Shown here piece by piece: positions 12,504-24,924 of a DNA stretch of 64,000 bases. Every line of letters begins with the position of its first letter. Position 1 is the first letter of the stretch. The DNA lies in the NCBI GenBank assembly GCA_001792895.1, contig MARA01000006.1:1302001-1366000 (forward strand), read 5' to 3'. The translations under genes and the position numbers were made by a program. This DNA is from Lentinus brumalis. Its lineage: Eukaryota; Basidiomycota; Agaricomycetes; Polyporales; Polyporaceae. A model generated the notes under the pieces. It ran no database searches and was not told the origin of the DNA. It saw nothing but the letters and a program-made list of their open reading frames with translations.

Positions 12504-14283
12504 CTAATGAGGATCGTTCATTGCCTTCTGCACCTCAAGTTTCTCCAGGACGGCCCTGTGCAAGCTAGACTGAGTATGGCGCGCCTGCTTTCCCTTTGCT
12601 TTTTGGCCATCCGACGAATCCGATGTAGATGTTGCAGGTTGGGCCGACTGCGCATCGTCTGCTGGTCGTGCAGCAGTAGATGTCAAGTAGGACGGCACAA
12701 CAATCGGAGTTGCTCGTGGTGGTGGTGGCCACTGTCATGCGGAGATAGCAACGAAGTTAGTCAGATAGTCCCAAGAGAGAGGACAGTGGAGAGAGAGCTG
12801 CTTACACCGCGATTGGGCTGGTTGAAGTGCAGTGCCGCCCAAGGAGGGTATTCTCGTTCCAGATGGATGATGTGGTCCTCCAAGAACTTGAGCCGATCAA
12901 ACAGAGACCTCGGAGGTGACGGCACTGCATTGGGAACATGAGAACAGCGTTGCCGAAAAAGAGTAGAGCCTGACTGACCGTATCGTATGGCGAGATGTGT
13001 CTCGATGTTCTGCAGTCGCTCATCTAGAGCGGGATATCGCTGGGCACTCGGATAGTCTTCTGTGGTGTCCATTGCACCTTTGCTGCTACCGGTCCTAGCA
13101 AGTGCTTGCTCTGGTGATGCCGCCTTCAAGGTACGCCGAAGTGGTCCATCTTCATTCTTCGCGATATCGTACTTCATCTGCAGGTCCCTGTTCTGCGTCT
13201 TTGCGTCTGTCCGCGCACACGACGAGATAGATGACGCGAAGTCCCCACTTTCGTTCAGCCGTCTACGCTTCTCAGCGAGAGACAAGAGGAACTCGTTGCG
13301 ATTGGATGCATCGTTCCTAGCGCGATTCTGCGCCAAGAAGCGGGAGATGTCCTTGGTGATCTGCGCCTGTGTTGAGCGAAGTCTACGCATTGCTCATGAG
13401 CATAGGCGTACCGACGTCTGCGAACGGGGCGTAGCCCCATGTGCCAAATGCACATAATCTAGCTTTCGCTCCTCGAGGGGACGCTCCTTGGGAGCACTCT
13501 CATCGCCTTCCGGCTTTGCTTGTCCTAGTCGCTGATTGCACGACAATGGGTATGGGTTCACAATGGATTCGCGAGGAGACGTACCAGAAGATCTTTCATC
13601 AGCTCAGCAAGGGCCATCGGCACTTTCTTCCGCTCCCACTCCGGGTTGAGCACGACCATGTCCGCCTCGAAGCCTCGCAAGGCCTGCGAGAAGCCCATAG
13701 AAGACAGGAAAGACTTGATAATCGCGTCCCAGTCCTTGTGGTATTCTGGTGGTGGTGACGGCGAAGGCGACGGACTAGGTGTCTTCTCCTTTTGCTGAGG
13801 AGTGCTCGCAGGCTGCGCCAGTGGCTGAGACGGTGTACTCTGTTGCGGAGCGGCATACGAGTATGGATAGCTATTTCCTGAGGGATACTGATACGTGCCA
13901 GTGTTCCAAGCGTTCGTAAAGGCGTTAGGCGGATAGCTATAGTATGAATAGTTCCCGGCAAGTTGGGCAGGTCCCGGTTGGGCGTAGTAGCCAGGCTGAG
14001 CTGGGTAGGACTGAACATTTTGCGAAGATGAGCCTGCTTGAGGCGCAGAGAATGCCGAAGGATGATGTCCCCCGTAGTAAGGGCGTGTTGTCGTCTGAGG
14101 CTGTACGGCGAACTGGCTGGTGTATGGGCCTGTGGAGACAGACGGTCCGGGAGTAGGCGCAGATAGATGCGAAGAAGTCGTCGCGGGTTGAGCGGGCTGA
14201 GCCTGCGACGAAAAGACATCCGTGTGCACATCGGGAGAGCTGCCGGATGGGCCTGCGGCCGACGGCGGCGGTCCCAAGGTCAT
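12504..14283 (-). CDS. MBIP-like protein (MAP3K12-binding inhibitory protein family)
   Basis: Four exons join in frame: 14283-13585, 13513-13412, 13366-12806 and 12731-12504. They sum to 1590 nt, or 529 residues. The start is chosen at 14283 because cccaccATGA is a strong context; an in-frame ATG at 14340 is the alternative. The first third is a Pro/Ser/Gln/Tyr-rich low-complexity region. It is followed by a conserved-looking segment (PEYHKDWDAIIKSFLSSMGF and ADMVVLNPEWERKKVP), then SQTSAQITKDISRFLAQNRARN. Near the C-terminus is the family signature LFDRLKFLEDHIIHLERE-YPPWAALHFNQP, continuing RGWPPPP across the last intron, whose donor is gtaagc. In animals MBIP belongs to the ATAC acetyltransferase complex; a chromatin role here is inference. 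It shares a divergent promoter with VPS53. Confidence 0.72.
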
Positions 14284-14465
14284 GGTGGGCGTCGAGGTCA
14301 AGATTTGAATTTTCCGAGAAAGGAAAATGCCGCCGCGCATGCGCGCCGATCACCCAGCCAGCGGTCCGCGGACCCAGTTCCATACCTCCGCTCATAACCT
14401 GATCCAACATATACCGTTACCCACTCTCCGCGTCGAGCAGGGCTGTAGATCTGTTCTCGCTTCCA

Positions 14466-17400
14466 ATGGCTGCTCGCCTGTCCACGCCTGCATTCAGACT
14501 ACGCGAAGACGAGCTGCCACCAGAGCTCATACTGTCCATCGAACGTATACTGGATCTCCACACGACACCGGACACCGACCCACTGGACAGGCTCACAAAC
14601 GACTTCAATCCTGTTGGAGTCCTGAATGACTACTTTCCTGATGGTGCGTCCCAAATGCATGAACAGCATCTGGGAAGCTGCCTGACTATGTGCGGTTCCA
14701 GAGGCGGCACTCGGACAACTCGAGGCTGTACAGGCCAAGCTGGCACAGAATGAACGGGAACTGCAGGCGGAGATAGATGCGTTGCGCGAAGAGCTGCGGA
14801 AGGACCAGGACCCGAGCAGGATGCAGCTCATACAGGAGATGATTTCGGTGAGTTCCCGAGCGGTCACTGCGTTCATGGCGAGAGGAGGGTCAAGCCAGAG
14901 AAGCGGTCCTGATTATCACAACACAGGACCTGCTAGGGCAGATGTCTCGGATTCGCGAGAAGGCGACTGAATCCGAAGCTGTCGTACGAAATATCACGAA
15001 AGAGATACAAGTGCTCGACTTGGCGAAGAAGAATCTCATTCTGAGCATGACTATCCTCAAGCGGCTGCAGATGCTCGGTAAGTTCAGTCTCCTTATGCTT
15101 TGACTATAGGTGTATAACCGCCGCATCGGGTCAGTGAACGCTCTGAGCCAGCTGGAAGATCAGATCAAGGAACGGAAGTACCAGGAGATTGTTCAGTCGC
15201 TCGCGGTACGTCAACTGTGTCCATGGAATCAAGAGCCAGTCCTTATGCCGTGCCCAGGCAGTAAAGCAGATAGGCGCGTCGTTCAAGCCGTATACCTCGG
15301 TGCGCCGTATATCCCAACTGTGGCGCCGAATACAAGAAATACAAACCGAACTGCGGTCCATGGTCGAAGCCGACTGGGACAAGTTGTAGGTCCGCTTCCC
15401 GTCAGGGCATTTGAATTCCACTAATCGCACAAGCCAGCTATATGCAGGACCCGGCGAAGCCCATAAAGCCTTCTGTCGTCGCAGACGCTTGCCTTGTGCT
15501 GGATGTCCTAGGGCCCGACGTCCGCTCGCAGTTCATCGAACGGTACGTTGCGCTAGAGCTCAAGGAGTATCGACGGATATTCCGCGCAACCGATGAGGCC
15601 GGTCAGCTTGACAACTTGTCACGCCGATTTGCTTGGTTCCGACGGCTGCTGCAGACGCACGAGACAGAGCAAGGGCGCGTATTTCCGGCGGAGTGGAAGG
15701 TCGGCTGGTTCTTGACTGCAAAGTTCATCGAGATCACAAGGTCAGCGGTTATACGTGTCGACCTCGTCCAACATGCCCTGATTGAAGGCTTGCTTCACAG
15801 AGATGACATGACTGCACTGCTGTCCAAGGCCGGTTCCAAGCTAACCGTGAAGCAGCTGCTCGACACTCTAGCCGAGACTATGGAGTTTGAAGCCTCTGTA
15901 GCTAAGAAGTACTCTACGCCTCTGCGAGAGATCCTGAAGGCTACAACACCCGCGAATGCTACACGGCCTGCGAAACCAATCACAGCTGCCTTTGAACCTC
16001 ATATGGGCGTGTACATCGACGCACAGGACAAGTAGGTTCAGTCTATGTGCACATTGCGTACCATAATTCACAAAGGTCCCTCGTATAGGGTGTTATCCGA
16101 CATGCTATCTCAGTATAGGGGCTCGAAGTCACGGACATCGCTTGAAGTAGCGTCGGCTTCAAGTCATGGGGACGACGACGCCGCCCCACCAGTACTGGTC
16201 CTTCCATCCTCCACGGAGCTATTCTATTTCTATGCACAAACGCTGGATCAGTGTGCACGATTGTTCACGGGACAACCGCTCTATGACCTGTGTGCGTTGT
16301 TCAAGAAGTGGTTACGGATATATGCCGGTAAGGGCACTTCATCTCTCGCACATTGGGTCGCAATTCATGACAGCCTTTCAGAGGAGGTCCTTGTATCAAG
16401 TCTCAGGAGGTGCGCAGTCTCGACCGGGTTATCAGATTGCATCGTGCTCACTGTTTGCCTGCTCAAGGCCTACCCCTTTTGGCAGGAAGTCCACGGAAAC
16501 GCGATACGATCCCGCCGAGCTGAAGAACGCGTGCACGCTGATCAACACCGCTGACTACTGTCAAACTACGGCTCTGGAGGTTCGTCAATGCCTGCCAAGC
16601 GGATGCTGTGGTTTGCTCATTCGTACAACAGCTGGAGGAGAATATACGCGACAAGTGCGACGAAGCGTACAAGGAGAAGATAACTCTCCAGGAAGAGCGG
16701 GACCAATTCGTGAGGTAACACTGCCTTTCCTTCCACCGCAGAAAGTCATAGTTGAGCTTACGCTTGGTTCCCAGCGCGATCTCGGCTGCCATCGGAGTCA
16801 TGCTCCGTGAGCTTGAGGCTGCGTGCGAGCCGCACTATACGGCACTCTCGCGCACGCCATGGGGGACCGTGAAGCTTGTCAGCGGACAATCAGCGTATGT
16901 GCCAGACTTGCTTAATGCAATCGAGCAGGTCGCGGAGGTCGTGAAGCCCCTCGTCGAGCAGAAGAAGTATTTGAGAAACTTCTTCGACAAGGCCGCCAGG
17001 TGCGCTGGTATTGATTGTATGCTGGTGTAAGTACTGAAACAGTCGTGCAGCACGATCCTTGGGAAGTTCACGAACGCACTGGTCAAGAGCCGCCCGTTGC
17101 TGGAAATCGGTGCCGAGCAGGTACTCTAAAATCGTTGAGAGAGGGTGCTCGATCCTGACTGATTCGATTATGTAGCTCCTGATTGACCTGCAAGCCATCA
17201 AAGCTTGCCTACTGAAGATACCCGGGGAGGCGCTGTTGACGTCCAAGTGAGTAACACGCTAAAATCTGCGATGTACGTTGCTCATGTCGGGATAGTTACA
17301 CGAAGAGCGTTACGAAAAGCACGACAAGGTTGGAAGCCCTTCTCAAGGTCATCGTTACTCCTGTGGTACGTCTGACGCGTATGAAGGTCGACCTTGCTCT

Positions 17401-17837
17401 CACGTGCCGCCGGACAGGACCCGCCCGAGGGCTTTATCCTCAACTATACACTCGTCATCGGCGACGCGTCTTTCTCCAACTTCCAGAAGATACTCGACCT
17501 CAAAGGCACGCCAAAAGCGGCGCAGAACGACCTGCTCGACTCCTTCCTCACCATCACGAGCACGAAGCCCGAGCTCGAGAGCACATCCTTCCTCTCCTCG
17601 CTAGACATGGACCCCGCGTCCGTCGCGAACCTCACCAGTCCCGGCAGCAGCAGGGTGTCGCTCTTGCAAGGCGCCACGGGCGAGAGTATCTTGGCCGCGC
17701 TGTCATCTCCACCGCTGGCCACTGCACAATCGGGCGGGTCGGACAGCACGACGAGGTCGGACCAGACCAGCAAGTTCTCCGACTTCAAGCGCTTTGTTAG
17801 CTTCGGGCTTAGGAGAGAGACTTTACCGCCGCAGTGA
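14466..17837 (+). CDS. VPS53: GARP/EARP tethering complex subunit Vps53
   Basis: A multi-exon gene running from ATG 14466 (RLREDELPPELILSIERILD) to TGA 17837. Clear Vps53 features follow in order: NDFNPVGVLNDYFPD, joined across a short intron to EAALGQLEAVQAKL; a coiled-coil N-terminal region (LGQMSRIREKATESEA, then LDLAKKNLILSMTILKRLQML); ALSQLEDQIKERKYQEIVQSL with VKQIGASFKPYTSVRRIS; and the segment PAKPIKPSVVADACLVLDVLG, then RFAWFRRLLQTHETEQGRVFP and AEWKVGWFLTAKF. The C-terminus contains LLIDLQAIKACLLKIPGEAL and PPEGFILNYTLVIGDASFSNFQKILDLKG in separate exons, then a Ser-rich tail. Vps53 is the conserved subunit that tethers endosome-derived vesicles to the trans-Golgi network. Most introns are 50-65 nt. 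Individual exon ends were not all checked, but no broken frame was noticed. Confidence 0.94.
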
Positions 17838-18701
17838 TCATACTACCTCGGGTACGTTTCGAACGATTGCTGGATTGGAACGAGAAGATACCCTGCATCA
17901 TGACATGATTCACTCCACTTCTAATTTATTTGACCCCTCCTTTGACTCTTCAATGTGTCTTTGGTTCCGTAGCAGGATGAATGTGATGATAAGTCCTCGA
18001 CGTGATGCCGGCGATGTAGCGACGCGCATCGGGTTGGTGAACATCGGGAAGGGGGTCATAGTGTCACACACAATTAGGGGCTACACAACGTACGATGTTG
18101 TTGCACAACCAGATGAGTACTCAGCATCCTGAAGCCGCATCGACTATGTTCTATCCCCTGATCAAGGTACATTGTGGGTTAAGACTTTTCACGGTTGACC
18201 TATCCAGGCGTACCGCGCCCTCATGAAGCACGCTCCCTCAAGGATCCGCTGACCGCCGGTGACAGTCATCCCACTCGGCTGCCTCGCCCCGACGGAGAAC
18301 GGCCACGTTTTCCCACCGAGGTCGAGATACTCTACATCCGTTTCCCAACATGGGTGGACCCACTAGTACTCGTGACCGTGATATCGACGCCTTGCTTTTT
18401 GCCTTCGTGCAGTACTAGTTAGCGTACACGACCGTACTGCAGATAGTTCGTTCCAAATGTTCAAGCCGGACTACTTCGGAAGTTGATGCGCGATCTGCGC
18501 GGCAGCTGATCTCACACAAGAATATGACCCCAAGAAATAGCTCCATTACGTTACAATCGTTACACATTATAATACATCGTATCGTGTTGTAGGTCATGAG
18601 GAGACGTGTCCCCCTCGCGCATGAATGAGTGAAATCTTCGTCGTGAGTCGTCATCACACCGGTCGACGGGGATGTGGGTCCGGTTCGTCGTCGTGGGTCG
18701 T
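17838..18701. other. convergent intergenic region, no gene seen
   Basis: The region lies between the 3' ends of VPS53 (+) and the GH18 gene (-), so it should hold both terminators. Short ORFs such as 18195-18422 have no recognisable motif or splice support. Confidence 0.6.
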
Positions 18702-19786
18702 CTACTGGAAGGAGGTGCCCTTCGCGGCCTTGACCCAGGCAGCGTCGGCGTCAGGGAACTGGAACGCCATGACACCGGCGCTCCAGCCCTTGGCCTTGGC
18801 CTGGTCGACGCACGTGCCGAGCGTCGCGGGGTCGATGAACCCGTTCGTGGCATCAGCAGCCGTACCGGGCTTGCCAATGACGAGCTTGTTCAGCTCGACG
18901 CCGTTGGCCGCGATCTCGAACACGGACGAGCCGGGGAAGGCACCGCCAGACGTGTTGAGGAGACCCTCGCAGTCGGTGTAGAGGCCCTGGTTGTAGAACT
19001 GGATGTTGTACTGCAGGGGAATATAGTCAGCGACAACGAAGTCTATGAAACAGACAGGTGGGAGACGCACCCAATCGATGAGCGGCCCGACATTCTTGTT
19101 GACTGTCAGGTACGCGCCAGCAGCGAACTGGGCGTTCGGGGACAGCCACGGGGCAAGCGGGGCGTGCGTCAGGAGGAACTGGCCCTGAGGCAGCGTCTGG
19201 CGGAGGGTCTGGGTGAAGGTGGTGACCCAGGCCTCGGCCGCGCCGTCGCCCTTGTTCATCGCATCCAGGTCCTCGTAGTCGACGTCGATGCCGTCCAACT
19301 GGTTCGCGGTAACGAACTGCGCCATCGTGTTCGCCGTGGCCACAGGGTCCGCACCCTGGGTCGTCGGCTTGTCGGTCTCGCCGAAGGCGGACACGATGAT
19401 GTTGATGCCAGCCGCAGCGTACTCGGACTTCTTCGCCGCACGCTGGTCGGCGGGCAGCGCAGCGAACGCGCCAGCTTGGTCGAGCGCGCCGTTGAGCGTC
19501 AGGAATGACAGCGCAACGACGTTGTAGCCCTGTCAATAGTACGTCAGCGACCGCGGCTACTTTCGACAACACACGGTGGGCAACTCACCGCAAGCTGGGC
19601 AGCTGGGGGCAGCACATCCGCGGAGACGAACTTGTCGGTGTAGATGACGAATGCCGGGCTCGGTGCCGTAGCACGCGACACCAGAGGCGAGACGTTCGTC
19701 TGAACAGGAGCAGCAAGGACGCTGCTTACGGACGCCAGCGCCAGCGCGGCAGAGACGGAAGAGATCATGCGGGTGAAGGAGAACAT
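18702..19786 (-). CDS. secreted GH18 chitinase-like enzyme
   Basis: Three exons join in frame: 19786-19589, 19529-19071 and 19010-18702. They sum to 966 nt, or 321 residues. The protein begins with a hydrophobic signal peptide (MISSVSAALALASVSSVLAAP). It contains YNVVALSFLTLNG and NIIVSAFGE, then the GH18 active-site motif DGIDVDYEDLD, which fits DxxDxDxE with the catalytic acid Glu present. Downstream are LTHAPLAPWLSPN, IQFYNQG and the strand-8-like GVMAFQFPDAD. GH18 enzymes hydrolyse chitin or related beta-1,4-GlcNAc polymers by substrate-assisted catalysis. At 321 residues with no visible carbohydrate-binding module it is a single-domain, fungal/plant-type short chitinase, probably acting outside the cell in wall remodelling or nutrition. 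Activity is inferred from the motif. Confidence 0.92.
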
Positions 19787-20881
19787 CTCTGGGACGTTAA
19801 GAACAAAGAAAAACGTGGATGTAGAAAAAGCCGACTAGCGGACTTGAGAAATGTGAAGACGAAAGCAAGTAATGAAAGCGGGGGTGAGGTTCCTCAGCAC
19901 CGAACAACCCACCTTATATATCACAAAGGTAGACGACGGTAGCTCAGACCATCAGCTCACCTGCATCAGCGGCATTGCTACGTCCGTACGGGGCGGTGAC
20001 TGAATGGGCAACGCACACCCGTCCCTGCCCGCGTGGTCATCGCAGCGGCTTCAATGGCGCTGCACAAGCGATGCGCCCGTCCACCCGATGGCATTGCGCA
20101 ATTGCCATCGTTGGCTGAAACAGTGTCCGAAACGACGTCTGGTGGTGCGCTCGTCTCGTACTGTAGAAGTCCCGGCGCACAATCACGCGCACGCATCAGC
20201 GTATGCCGTCTCGGGCTGGCAAACAGTATTGCAGACCAACCAACAGTTACATACTTTGTTCATTTAACTGCAGATGCCAAGAGCACCCCGGTTTGTTGCT
20301 TGATTCGACTGGTTCAATCGACTGCCTTTTCGCAATGGAGTTGACGCGTGCTATCCATCGCAACAGCGATGTAAAGCCTGTAAAGCCTCTGCGCCAACCC
20401 TGAACCTGTATTGCGGGGCTGAGTCAGGCATGATCCACATCATGCCGCTGCTGTGGATGCTGTAAATCAATCACGGAACAACCACCGAGAGGGAACTCGA
20501 CGACCAGGCCGGCGGCGTAGTTCACTGATTGTAGCCAGGAGAGCTATTATTAGATGTGTTCAGCATATGCATCGAGAAATAAATGAGAGCATTCCTTGTA
20601 CGCCAAAACATCGTTGGGACTACAGCACTCGGGTATGTACAGTAGCAGCAGTCAAGTCTCGCAAGGTCATGGTGGTGGTGGTGGTGGTTCAACAAACTTG
20701 CAGAAGACGTGGCTGTGCTGCATTCCCAGGCGCTCGTGAGTCTCGAAGCGCTCTCTGCGGACGCACGTCAAGCTCTCAGACCGTCGACCATCTCCGTGCT
20801 CGGACCTCTCTGTCTTGATCGCAGTGCTCGCGCTACTAGGGAGTGCGTCTCTCCTGGGTGGATACCTCTTGGCCGGTTGCC
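19787..20881. other. divergent intergenic region between GH18 gene and COQ3
   Basis: About 1.1 kb holds the two promoters. A TATA box for the GH18 gene is listed separately. A (GGT)n microsatellite occurs near 20671-20688. The short ORFs here show no recognisable product. Confidence 0.55.
19914..19920 (-). promoter_or_regulatory. TATA box of the GH18 gene
   Basis: On the minus strand this reads tatataa, about 130 nt upstream of the GH18 start codon at 19786, a normal distance for a TATA-driven basidiomycete gene with a short leader. It is the only such motif close upstream. Confidence 0.55.
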
Positions 20882-22052
20882 ATGTCTTTCTTGCGAACTG
20901 CGCGTCGCCACCTTCACCGGAATCCCTTGCGTGCAACGAAGTGTCGCGAATTCCCGTCTTTCAGCAAGAATGCCTCAACCATAGCGGACGCCAGAAACGG
21001 GACGTCTAGTGTCAACCCAGACGAGATTGCGCACTTTTCGCGATTGTCACAGCTGTGGTGGGATGAACGGGGAGAATTCGGTCTCCTTCACAAGATGAAC
21101 CCTGTGCGTATGGAGTTCGTACGCCAGAAAGTGGTATGTGTCTCGCCGCCATGTTTCTTCCGCATTCCTCATGCGCGCGAAGCTGGAAATGCAAAGGGAG
21201 GATGGCTTTGAGGCCGTGAACGAGGCGCGTCCTCTTGAGGGCCTGGACGTGTTAGACGTGGGCTGTGGAGGTGGCCTGCTGTGCGAGGTATGCACGCGTC
21301 AGTTTCGTTGCGATACCACTCGCTGACCTTGGACAGTCTCTCACACGGCTAGGTGGTAATACACTGGGCATAGACGCGTCAGGGTCCAACATTGCCATCG
21401 CGTCTCTGCATGCTGCCGCTGACCCGGCTCTCTCGTCCCAATCGCCACAAAAACGGAGCGGAACGCTTTCTTACCAGCACACATCCGCAGAAGACTTGCT
21501 AGCGACACGAGGACCGAAGTCGTTCGACGTCGTATGCTCCATGGAGGTCATAGAGCACGTGGACAATCCGCGCACATTCCTGTCCAATTGCGCGCAATTG
21601 GTCAAGGTACGACCGCCGACACACGTCTCACTCTGCACACAGACTGATGAACGCTCTTACAGCCCGGTGGTCATCTCTTCCTGTCTACGATCGCCCGCAC
21701 GCCGCTATCATACTTCCTCACCATCTTCGCCGCAGAGCAGGCACTGCGACTGGTCACACCGGGCACCCACACTTGGTCGAAGTATATCAACCCCGAGGAA
21801 ATGACCGACTTCTTCCGCCAGTCGGACTCGATTCCCGCCACGTCCGAAGATGCGGCGCGTCAGGTGTCCAGTCGACCCTGGATATCTCGCCTCTACGGTG
21901 GCATACCCTCGCGTACAGAAGCAGAAGTCCGCGGAATGATCTACCTGCCCTGGAAGGGGGAGTGGACACTTGTTCCCCGAGGTGCGCCGGGCGCGAGTGT
22001 GTGGGCCGAAGCTTGTAACTATGTGTTCTGGGTTCGTCGCCCCTTCGAATGA
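20882..22052 (+). CDS. COQ3: ubiquinone biosynthesis O-methyltransferase Coq3
   Basis: Four exons join in frame: 20882-21133, 21183-21287, 21337-21606 and 21663-22052. They sum to 1017 nt, or 338 residues. The N-terminus MSFLRTARRHLHRNPLRATK is basic and acid-free, a typical mitochondrial presequence. The SAM-binding motif I is LDVLDVGCGGGLLCE, followed by LGGNTLGIDAS, the motif FDVVCSMEVIEHV and PGGHLFLSTIARTPLSYFLTI, then HTWSKYINPEEM near the C-terminus, all diagnostic of Coq3/UbiG. The enzyme performs both O-methylations of the coenzyme Q ring in the mitochondrial CoQ synthome. The ATG at 20882 is chosen over in-frame 20843 because it gives the cleaner presequence. Confidence 0.96.
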
Positions 22053-22124
22053 GCGGTCTGTGGCTGAAGTCCGATTCGCTGCGTAAGGTCTGATTGTGTG
22101 CGGCCGACAGGCCAGCTCACCATG

Positions 22125-22216
22125 GCCCGCCTAGCTCAATCGGATAGAGCGTCAGACTCTTACGGTCTTATAGGCAGGGTATCTGAAGGCTGCGAGTTCG
22201 ACCCTCGCGGTGGGCT
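22125..22216 (+). tRNA. tRNA-Lys (anticodon CUU) with an 18-nt intron
   Basis: The acceptor stem gcccgcc (22125-22131) pairs with ggtgggc (22209-22215), with one G-U pair. The D arm is gctc...gagc, the anticodon stem tcaga/tctga, and the T arm gcgag-ttcgacc-ctcgc. The anticodon loop reads C-U-CUU-A-A once the intron 22163-22180 is removed. The intron begins after base 37, the canonical position. Anticodon CUU is at 22159-22161. Confidence 0.95.
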
Positions 22217-22239
22217 AAAAGAATTGTTGTTTATGTCAC

Positions 22240-22245
22240 TTTTTT
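22240..22245 (+). terminator. RNA polymerase III T-run terminator for tRNA-Lys
   Basis: A run of six T residues lies 24 nt beyond the tRNA discriminator base, the expected Pol III stop signal on the coding strand. Confidence 0.7.
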
Positions 22246-22517
22246 CACGAACAATTCCTGACACTCGTTTTTATTTGTCTATGAATATATGAATGTTGAT
22301 GAGTTCAATCGCACTCAAGCAAAGTACGGGGTGGTAGCCTCCGTTAAAATGGAAGCACCGCCACAGAGCTGGTTACACCGCTGGTTTATTTAAGCAGGGC
22401 CACGTGCGCAGATCGATTACTTGAAGGCGGGAGGACCATTGAAATAGTAACCGGCCGCCTCGCACTGACCTTCGTTAATCCGCCTCCTCCTCCTCGACCA
22501 CCACCACCACATACACC

Positions 22518-24002
22518 ATGCACACGATCCAGGTTCGTCTATACGGCCATTCGCTAAGTGGCGTCCGCTAATAACCCAATTAGCAACAATACTGGGCAGT
22601 CCGGGAATATCTCAGTCCGGTGCGCCGTAGTTCCTCGGCGGGCGGCGCGAACGTCGGTGGCTCACGATCCTGCAGGTCCTGAAGGAGAGCAAGTTCAAGG
22701 AGCATGGGCGGATAACACCAGGTACGTCCGCAATCAGCATCCAGTCCCGCCACTTCCGCACGCTGAACCTCCCGCAGAGGAGTTCGTTGCTGCCGGCGAC
22801 TTCCTGGCGTACAAGTTCCCTGTGTGGACATGGTGCGTGGCCCCACACTCCCTCTTGATCTCTATGCTAGCAGGCTGACGCGCGGACGTGCACAGGGAGA
22901 AGGGCGACGCGTCCAAGGCGCGCGACTACCTCCCGGCTGATAAGCAGTACCTCCTCACACGCGGTGTGCCATGTCTCCGCCGCGCAAGCACGCTCGAGTA
23001 CACCGAGGACGCGGAGCGGATGCTGTCGTTCGCGGACCCGAAGGAGGCCGGCGCCGCCGGGAAGGAGGAGGAGTGGGTCGAGACGCACGCCGGGCGAGCG
23101 GGGGGCGAAGCGGGCGCGAACCCGGGCACGATCGACGACATCCCTGATGTGGACGATGGCGAGGCGGAGGTGACTGCGGGCATGGGCGGGCTCAGTGTGG
23201 GCGGCTCGAAGGAGCCGGCGGAGATCCCGGACATGGATGAGATCCCGGATATGGAGGAGGACCTGGAGGATGGTGAGGACGAGGCGACTGCTGCGCCGAA
23301 TTCCAAGCTTGTTGCACCATCGGACGGGGTGCTTGATGCCAGGTGAGTGCATGTTCGTGCCCTGTGCCTGGTGGCGCGTGTGGCGGGGTGGCTGATTCGG
23401 GAACGTAGTGAAGTTGAGGTGGCCAAGGGGAACCTCCTGCAAGTACGGACGTACGACGTCATGATCACATACGACAAGTACTACCAGACGCCACGCATCT
23501 GGCTCATCGGTTACGATGAGGTGAGTATTCGTCATGATTGATCCTCCCGTTCGACCCCTCATGCGACTCTTATCCCCCACCCAACCTGCTTCTCCAGAAT
23601 GGCACTCCCCTCACACCCTCCCAAATCTTCCAAGATGTCTCCGCAGACCATGCGTTCAAGACCGTCACCATCGAGGCGTTCCCGCACTCCACCTCCCTCC
23701 AGGCAGCGTCCGTGCACCCATGCAAGCACGCGAGCGTCATGAAGAAGGTCATCGAGCGCATGAACCAGGGCGTGATCGAGGAGCAGCAGGCCGCGAAGAA
23801 GGGTTCCTCCAAGGACGCGAAGCCAAAGAAGTGGCTCTTCCGGCGCACGAGCGGGAACGGCAAGGACGACAAGGCGGCCGCTGCTGCCGCGGGCGAGGAG
23901 GAGGTCGAGGGCATGCGCGTCGACTTCTACCTCGTCGTCTTCCTCAAGTTCATCGCATCGATCGTGCCGACGATCGAGGTTGACTCGACCACCTCGTTCT
24001 GA
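22518..24002 (+). CDS. ATG3: autophagy E2-like conjugating enzyme Atg3
   Basis: Exon 1 encodes only MHTIQ (22518-22532), then the sequence splices to [13 protein letters not shown] and [33 protein letters not shown] follows, the standard Atg3 N-terminus with the amphipathic helix and E1-binding side. A long acidic, Gly/Asp-rich flexible region occupies about 23080-23340. The core resumes with [20 protein letters not shown] and [19 protein letters not shown]. The catalytic cysteine lies in [16 protein letters not shown]. The C-terminus carries a Lys/Ala-rich insert before [20 protein letters not shown]. Atg3 transfers Atg8 to phosphatidylethanolamine during autophagosome formation. Five introns of 45-80 nt interrupt it. 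It converges on the Yippee gene. Confidence 0.96.
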
Positions 24003-24288
24003 GCGTTCGGCATGCAGCGTCCAGCTAGACTTTGGGAGAACGGGTGATATGGGATATTTGCGAGGGGACGGTTGAGGGATGGGGGCGTGGAATGAATGAC
24101 TACTGATACCTGGGACCCTATGCAGATTCTTGCTTCCAGAGTTTTTTTGTACCGCTATGTAAACCACACGCACTGTATAACGGCCACGATCACTACATTT
24201 ACACGGATAACGGATACAAAGACCAGTTCGACGACTCAGAGTGACCCAGAGATGGGCGAGGTATAGATAGATACACGAAATACACAAC

Positions 24289-24924
24289 TCACTGCGGTTC
24301 GTCGTTGAGCGTCCAGTTGTTCTCCTTCACCAGCTTCTCCCGCTCCAGGAGGTACTTGCCTGAACGGCGGGAGTCCTCTCAGCTGCGAACCTCTCATGCG
24401 AAGAGGAGAGCATGCATACCTTCCTTGTACTTCTGTGTATGGTCCGACGCCTTGTGATAGTACCATCCCATGCGAGCGTTGCACCCCATGCAATATACGT
24501 CCGCCACAGTGTGCACCCCGGTCCTATTGCATTCAACATCGGCATTTGCGCCTTGTGGAACACAGGAAGCTGACACTCACATCAGCGGACGGTCCTCCTT
24601 CTTCCCCATCTTCAAGTTCACAGCGGAGTGTATGAGACTGCATGGGTGTCGGTACGACGGCGGAGAAAGTGCGAGGCATACGCAGCAGAGACTCACTATC
24701 CACGCCCGTCTCTCCCGGAGAACGCCTTGCTGATCAGCTCGTCCTGGAGAGCCTATCGCAACCAATGAACCGTGTCAGTCGGTGCACGCGATAGGCTCCG
24801 TAGACTTGGACGCGCGCACAATGACTGCGGTGCACCGCGCACAGGAGAACGTCGGCTTATCGAGGAAAATGGTGACCACCTTCGACGTCGTGTCGGCCGT
24901 TGGAGACATCGCCGGGGCAGCCAT
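24289..24924 (-). CDS. Yippee-like zinc-binding protein
   Basis: A small multi-exon gene starting MAAPAMSPTADTTSK (24924). It contains FLDKPTFSCARCTAVI, spliced to DELISKAFSGRDGRG, then HSAVNLKMGKKEDRPLM, then GVHTVADVYCMGCNARMGW and YYHKASDHTQKYKEG. It ends KYLLEREKLVKENNWTLNDEP with stop at 24289. The two CxxC pairs (CARC, CMGC) are the Yippee zinc-binding cysteines and the length fits the family. Yippee proteins share the cereblon-like CULT/Yippee fold; the yeast homologue is Moh1. The biochemical role is unknown; a stress or cell-cycle role is family-level knowledge only. The upstream part of the longer open frame to 25029 is probably 5' leader. Confidence 0.9.

Noticed and set aside
18672..19508. 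278-codon plus-strand frame
   Set aside because: It is opposite the GH18 gene, which has a signal peptide, active-site motif and consistent splicing.
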